From contig OX637406.1 in the NCBI GenBank assembly GCA_951799425.1, positions 25,538,390 to 25,602,389 on the forward strand: a stretch of 64,000 bases of DNA, written 5' to 3'. How positions within the stretch are numbered: position 1 is the stretch's first letter; every line of letters starts with the position of its first letter. Origin of the DNA: Ilex aquifolium (Eukaryota > Streptophyta > Magnoliopsida > Aquifoliales > Aquifoliaceae). Made by a program: the position numbers and the translations under genes. Positions 58,141 through 64,000 of the stretch are shown piece by piece. The notes below the pieces were generated by a model. The model was not told the DNA's origin. It did not search any database and was given only the letters and a program-made list of their open reading frames with translations.

Positions 58141-58618
58141 CAGTTTCAGCTCTACACTCAGGGACAAGGTTCTTCCAACAACAACTCCTACTCTTCCAAA
58201 AATTCAAAGTTCTAAAAATCTATTCACCCCAACTCATTTTCACCCATAATTCTATTGAATCATCTTGGATTTCCAAATCTCCTTAACGCAACAATCTTAC
58301 CTCTCAAGTGCCATCAATGAGTATCAACTAGCACCAAGGATTTCTCCATTCTCCATGGGTAAAGATTAAACTTTGCAATTTAAGATACCAAACTTCCTCC
58401 ATTCTTCATGGGTAAAGTTTAAGCTTGTTTAAATGCTTGCGGGAGATTGTTGTGTGGTTTATTTGGTGGAGATCATAAGATTTGGGATGGCTTAGTAATA
58501 AAGAGTTGGGCATTGCACACAAGGTGTTTGTTAAATTGCCTAAGTGGAACTCAAGATTAGTTAGCTAGTTTTTGACTTGGTTTTTGGTGTTGTGGGGCTT
58601 CATAATTGAGTATTCATC

Positions 58619-59832
58619 ATGTCTTCAAAATGCCAAAGAGGGGAAAGCTCTAAACACTCCAAGCTATACGACAAAAAGAGGTTTGTTAGCGAAGCGGGTT
58701 CGGAGCGATTTCATACTTTGTTGGCGAAAAAGGCATTGATTCCTGAACGTGGCCTTCGCCCAGATGAGATGTATGATGGGTGCATACATGACATGATTAT
58801 GGAGTGTGGTTGGTTAGACTTCCCAGAACAGCTGGAGGCCGCCGTAGTCCTCGTTGTAAAAGAATTTTATGCAAATGCCAAGTAGGCCGAAAACCATGTG
58901 GTTCAAGTTCGGGGCAAAGTAGTGTCGTTTGATAAGACACACATCAACGCTTATTACACATAGAGAATATGTCAGACGATGTTGAGTATACCAAATACAT
59001 AACTGAAGAAATTGACATGGACGAAGTGATTAAATGTTTTTGTAAGCCGGGTGCTAAGTGGACATTAAAGGGAACTGAGATGCTTCATTTTTCACACAGC
59101 GAGCTAAGCCGGTTTGGGAAGGCATGATACTACTTTCTATGTGCTAAGCTAATGCCTACCACACACATTAGTGATGTACTCCGTGACAGAGCGGTATTGC
59201 TCTATTGCATAGTTACAGAAAAAAGCATTAATGTGGGCCAAATTATTCAAGACTCGATCACACATGCTATTAAGGGGGGTTCAACTAGCGGGATGCCCTA
59301 TTCATCATTAATTTATGGGCTATGTAGGAACGAAAAAGTCACATGGAGTGACGATGAATTGGTTCAACAACCGAAAGTGCCAATTGATCATCAAATCATC
59401 AGCCGCTTTAAGGTATGAAAGGGTGGTTTCTCTGATCATAGGGGTGTCGGGTATGTTATGGTTGATATGCCTCCGGATTCTAGGGAACCATTGGAGCCTC
59501 CTCAACCCACTGCTGCCTCGTCTCATTCACCTATGGAGAGTCTAATTGATGAAATGCGTGGATTACGTAGAGAAACACATGAGTTACACAGAGAGACACA
59601 AGAGTTACGTAGGGAATCTCGATGCGAGTCTAGACGCAATGATCAACTTGCACATCGTTTGGACGCGTTCATGGAGTACTCAACGGAATTCAATTCCGTG
59701 CTAGTCCATATGTTTAATAACTGTGGTTTCAACTCGGGCACACCTCCACTACAGTTTCCTAGTCCACCTATGTTTCCCGAATACACTCCCCGCTCAGCGG
59801 ACGACGAGGATGCTGACGATGATGACAACTAG
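58619..59832 (+). pseudogene. ORF3 of element G (putative plant transposon protein domain), broken
   Basis: ATG at 58619 (MSSKCQRGESSKHSKLYDKK). The frame reads to LEAAVVLVVKEFYANAK and a stop at 58885. It continues in the same frame for about 25 codons and then shifts. The +1 frame has PTTHISDVLRDRAVLLYCIV, a stop at 59418, then a region with repeated RETHELHRETQELRRES (coiled-coil-like) and an Asp-rich end (DDEDADDDDN) before the stop at 59832. This is the Transposase_32-type protein seen downstream of Athila-like pol, without known function. At least four lesions make it a pseudogene. It is flanked by the GC-rich promoter-like block and the hairpin at 59877. Confidence 0.8.
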
Positions 59833-59876
59833 CGACGTCTCAGGGAAGACCTCTATCTTAATTTTTCCTACTTTAT

Positions 59877-59912
59877 ACATTGAGGACAATGTTTAGTTTA
59901 AGTTTGGAGGTG
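59877..59912 (+). other. Internal hairpin (AGGA loop) plus purine-rich tract, element G
   Basis: ACATTG-AGGA-CAATGT (59877-59892), followed by TTTAAGTTTGGAGGTG. It lies 45 bases after the ORF3 stop. Confidence 0.7.
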
Positions 59913-60934
59913 TATTCTTGTTTGCATTATTAGGTATGAATTTAGATAGTATGTCTTGCACTTAGAAAACATGTTTTAGTACAACTTGAGCATTGGATTG
60001 ATTGAATTTGATTATGACCAATGATGAATGTGATTAATTGTTAATTCAATGAAAATTGATGAACATGTTGAGTTAGTAGTTTGATATACTAGTTGGTTTT
60101 ACACTGTTTGTGATCCTTTCATTCATTAACACATATTCATCTGTTTGGTTAGTTATTATTTAGAGAATTTATTTGGCTAAGTGCTTGTGAGAGATATTAG
60201 TGAAACTCTAGAAAACTTATTTAAGCATCATTCAAAGAAAAATTTAGGCATTCATATAAGTTTGGGGGAAATATTGGTTATGATGGGTTAGTATAAAAAA
60301 AAAAGAGTTTTTGGAAAATTATTTTAATTTGATCCTTCATGAGTTAGAAGAAAAAAAAAATAGGAAGACAAGAAACAAGAAAGGGGAATGTGGTGAGTAG
60401 AGATGGAGCATAAAACGCACTCATTCAAGAGAAGGTGAGATGGAGCGCAAAACGCACTCATTCAAGAGAAGGCGAGATGGAGCGTAAAACGCACTCGCTC
60501 AATAGGAGGTGAGATGGAGCATAAAATGCACTCACCGAACGAATGAAAAGAGAAAAAAGAAAAGAAAAGAGAAGAGATGAAAAGATCTTCGTACCTTCTA
60601 GTTATATGTTTTGCCTTAATTAGCAGAGGTTGATGTGAAACGTAAGTTCATAGAGTTGATATTGAGTATCTCCTATGAAGCATTTGATTACGTAAATGTA
60701 TCTGGGTGATGACTAGCTTGAATAGTTCGGATATGTACATGTATTTAAAGGGTCATGAGCAGAGGTAAAATTAAGGAGTATGTTGAATTGTTAGACTTTG
60801 CATTGTTTTGAAGTTTCCCGTGAATTATTATTTGTAGTAACTTTTGGGGCCATTATTCAGATTCATAGTGATCCATTGTTTGAGTAGTTGGTTGTTAGGG
60901 TTAATTTTTTTATAGTTTTTGTTCTTAGTATTTT
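59913..60934 (+). other. 3' untranslated region of element G between its two hairpin/purine tracts
   Basis: About 1 kb, AT-rich and without a gene. It holds the 37-bp tandem repeat listed separately and several A runs. Confidence 0.7.
60400..60547 (+). repeat. 37-bp tandem repeat, four units
   Basis: Units start at 60400, 60437, 60474 and 60511, each GAGATGGAGCRYAAAAYGCA followed by CTCRYTCAA.... The first three are exactly 37 bp and the fourth decays at its end. Confidence 0.92.
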
Positions 60935-60971
60935 GCTTGAGGACAAGCAAAGATTTAAGTTTGGGGGTATT
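60935..60971 (+). other. Pre-PPT hairpin (AGGA loop) and polypurine tract of element G
   Basis: GCTTG-AGGA-CAAGC (60935-60948), then TTTAAGTTTGGGGGTATT up to the LTR start at 60972. Confidence 0.75.
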
Positions 60972-62278
60972 TGATGAGTGGGTTTTATACCTACGAATTG
61001 AGTACTCTTGACTTGATGAATTACAAGTTTCCAAGTATTTTATGTTCATTTTTATGCGTTTTGTGTGTTTTAATGTTGTTTTGTAGGGATCATGATTTGG
61101 AAGGAAATAAGGTCATTTGGTAGCCTAAAGTTTGGATTAATTGAGGACTAAGTAGCAAGGGCAGTTGTGGGCATAAAAGCAGGTCATCACCACAGCTCTA
61201 CATGCAGCTTTGTAGCTCTAGAAGAGCAGAAAGTCAGTGCAGCTGTGCTGATTTTAGGGGCTGCAGCGCGTGTGTCGGCTTGGGACGCAAATTCTGACTT
61301 GTTTTTGAGTAGGAATTGAACTCTAATGCTACATATATGTTAGGGTTTGAGCTGGGATGACAATATACTGATTCGAGGGGATGCTAATAGAGGGTGAACC
61401 AAGGATTGATAAAGAATTGAAGGCAAGAATTGAAGGAAGCGTGAAGAAGATTGGACTTGAAGGCTAGAGAGGATTTGGAGATTGCAACTAAGTTTTCATT
61501 CTTTTCTCTTACTTTTAGTTTTGATTTTCTGAGATGTTGATTAATTTGAGGATGATATTTTTCAATTACATTATGAACTAAATTTTTATTAAGATTGCAA
61601 CGGAACCTGATGTTTAGTTAAATTGATCTACTCTCATCTTCAGTTGCGATTGATCATATATGAGTTGTTTATCATATTTTGTGCTTAGTATATGATTGTG
61701 TGGCCAGCAATTAATTTGATTCCCTAGATGAAATTGGAAGATGAATTCTAGGTATAGATCTGAATATGATGACATGCGTCTGGTTGATTCTTCTTAGGAT
61801 TGAATAGTTGGGTTTGTGTATAGGATATGAATATACCTATATGCCGTGTGTATTGAGCTTAATGAATCTATTCCAACTTATTTTGCATAGGAATATAGTA
61901 ATTTAATTGGAAGAGGTATTTTTATCTAGCCATCGGAAGAGGTTTAATAAATAATATTGAATTCTCAGTTAACAACATATTTTGATCAATTAACTGGAAA
62001 GAGAGTGGAAAGATTTTTACGAAACATTAAGAGAAGTGGTAATCTTAAGTTCTTTTATCTAGTAAATTCAATCATTGATTATTAAATTTAGATTTAGTTT
62101 TAAATTAGTGAATTCATAGTTAATTTCAATTGTTTAAACAAAACCAAATTGATATAAAGTTAGTACTTGAAAATTATTAGTAATAATTCTCCGTGGAAAC
62201 GATACTCTACTCATCACTTTATTACTTATTGATCGTGTATACTTGCACGTAAATTGTCAATATCAAATTCGGACAACA
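60972..62278 (+). repeat. 3' LTR of element G
   Basis: 1307 bp from TGATGAGTGGG to GGACAACA. It is preceded by hairpin and purine tract and contains a TATA-like ACATATATG near 61332. The sequence right after it is RT of another element in mid-codon context, so the LTR is the outer edge of an insertion into H. The probable target duplication on this side is GTTTT (62279-62283); its partner is not in the window. Confidence 0.85.
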
Positions 62279-64000
62279 GTTTTCATGGATGACTTCTCAG
62301 TGTTTGGAGACTCTTTTGAAGGATGCTTCGGAAACTTGGAGAGAGTATTGGAGAGGTGTGAGGAGAAGAACTTGGTGCTTATTTGGGAGAAGTCCCATTT
62401 TATGGTTACTCAAGGGATTATGCTAGGTCACATCAGGTCATTTCTTGGCCAAACAGGTTTTTATCATCGTTTCATTAAAGATTTTAGTGCATTGGCAAGA
62501 CCCTTGACAAATTTTCTAGCAAAGGATGTCCCATTTGTGTGGTTGAATGATTGTGAAGCATCTTTTCAAAAACTTAAAAGTATGCTAATTTCACCTCCAA
62601 TCATGCAACCACCCAATTGGGAACTCCCATTTGAGCTCATGTGCGACGCGAGTGATTACGCTGGTGACGCAATGCTAGGTCAAAGGCAAGAGAAGAAGCA
62701 TCAAGTCATATACTACACTAGCAAAACCTTAAATGAAGCTCAAATGAACTACACAACCACTGAAAATGAGTTGCTAGCCGTAGTGTTTGCCTTAGATAAA
62801 TTCAGGTTGTACATCATTGGTTTGCCTATAGTAGTCGATATTGATCACTTTGCTTTGAAGTATTTTTTGTCTAAGCAGGATGCCAAACCGAGACTCATTA
62901 GGTGGATCCTCCTCCTTCAAGAATTCAATTTGATCATCAAAGATAAGAAAGGAGTCGGGAATGTGGTGGCAGACCATTTATCACGGCTTGTTGTCCAAGA
63001 CACCGACGAGCACATCCATATACCTGACTCTTTCCTAGAAGAGCATTTATTTTCCATTCATTCAGTTTGTCCATGGTATGTTGACATTTGTAATTTTCTT
63101 GCCACATGACACATGCCCCCACACTAGAGCTCGGAGGACAAGAGAAAATTTATGGCGGAGGTGAAGTACTTTTTCTTCGACAATCCATACCTATTCAAGT
63201 ATTGCCTTGACCAAGTCATGAGGAGATGAGTACCAGATAATGAACAACGAGATGTCCTTTCCTTCTGCCATTCTGAAGCATTTGGCGGGCACTTATCTTC
63301 CAAGAAAACTTCAACTAAGATCTTACAAAGTGGTATTTACTGGCCTACATTATTTAAAGATTTTATTTCATATTGGAAATAATGTGATAGGTGTCAGAGG
63401 CTAGGAAGTGTGACCTGTAGGAACATGATGCCCCTTACCCCTATCTTTGTCATAAAAATCTTTGATTGTTGGGGTATCGATTTCATGGGTCCCTTCACGG
63501 GGTCTTATAGTTACCTTTACATACTCTTGGCAGTTGATTACGTGTTTAAGTGGGTTGAGACAATCCCAACTAAGACCAATGACCATTGGGTAATAGTCAA
63601 GTTCTTAAAAGAAAATATTTTGTCTAGGTTTGGGATGCCTCGAGTAGTGATAAGTGATGGTGGTTTATATTTCTGAAATAGGACATTCGCTTCATTAATG
63701 AATAAGTATGACATAATACATAAGGTGTCCACCGCATATCACCCACAGACCAATGACCAAGCCAAGTTAGCTAATAGGAAGATAAATAACATACTCGAGA
63801 AGACGGTTAACCCTAACCGAAAGGATTGGTCACTTAGATTGACTGATGTCTTATAGGATTACCGCACTACTACGAAGATAATTCTTGGTATGTCTCCCTA
63901 TAGGTTAGTCTATGACAAGGCCTTTCACTTGGCAGTGAAGATGGTGCATAGGGCATATTGGGCCATAAATACTTTGAATTTCAATCTAGGCATACTTGGG
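62279..64000 (+). pseudogene. Athila-like pol of element H: RT second half, RNase H, integrase (continues past window)
   Basis: It opens exactly at the RT catalytic motif (VFMDDFSVFGDSF). It then reads NLVLIWEKSHFMVTQGIMLG and jumps to IRSFLGQTGFYHRFIKDFS, losing about 24 residues that family members have in between. RNase H has MCDASDYAGDAMLGQ and [11 protein letters not shown] stop at 63109 and further stops follow. Integrase has the zinc region (FGGHLSSKK to CDRCQRLG), WGIDFMGPFTGSY (Asp), SDGGLYF then a stop, and HPQTNDQAKLANRKI, where the Glu position is Lys. It is inactive. The RT N-terminus, protease and gag must lie left of element G; the block at 25700-28607 may be that part. Confidence 0.88.

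Overview
The window reads as repeat-dense nuclear DNA of a seed plant, most likely a eudicot. The signs are plant-type LTR retrotransposons (Ty3/gypsy Tekay/Del chromoviruses, Athila-like elements, a second gypsy type with its own gag/protease, Ty1/copia), tRNA-derived SINEs, a LINE tail, initiator-Met-tRNA and TGGCGCC primer-binding sites, and almost no host coding sequence. The only host-gene candidate is one exon near 3.3-3.6 kb on the minus strand. It resembles the first exon of an organelle-targeted RAD52-like protein (ODB1/RAD52-1 type). No tRNA, rRNA, CRISPR or bacterial operon structure was seen.

Layout. 0-4 kb: LINE 3' end with poly-A, a truncated minus-strand copia element, the RAD52-like exon and a SINE. 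4.3-12.5 kb: a copia-type LTR fragment holds a reverse SINE (15-bp target duplication), and that SINE is split by Tekay element A (4652-12161), whose two LTRs are almost identical. A has large internal deletions in gag/protease and integrase. 12.5-22 kb: LTR fragments only (D, E and several copia-type pieces). 22-25.7 kb: a decayed gypsy element (I). 25.7-28.6 kb: gag-protease of a plus-strand Athila-like element.

28.6-55.0 kb is one old minus-strand Athila-like element, F. It has itself received three Tekay insertions, each with a perfect 5-bp target duplication: solo LTR C (29005-31374, GGTAT), full-length element B (34404-44849, TCAGT, inserted inside F's ORF3) and solo LTR A' (46409-48796, GAATC, inserted inside a small F ORF). 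B keeps one uninterrupted 1545-residue gag-pol frame, but the first catalytic aspartate of its integrase is an asparagine. 55.0-62.3 kb: pol, ORF3 and 3' LTR of another plus-strand Athila-like element, G. G sits inside the reverse transcriptase of a further one, H, which runs off the window end.

Two structural themes cut across these families and are the main result. First, several different LTR families carry clusters of short, perfectly self-complementary, CpG-centred motifs (TTCGAA, TCCGGA or ACCGGT cores). In most cases the cluster lies just upstream of a TATA box. The motif differs between LTRs whose flanking sequence is otherwise alike, and element F carries a second copy of its LTR motif plus TATA box directly upstream of its ORF3. 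Second, a perfect hairpin with an NGGA tetraloop lies just before purine tracts in both Tekay and Athila elements (five instances).
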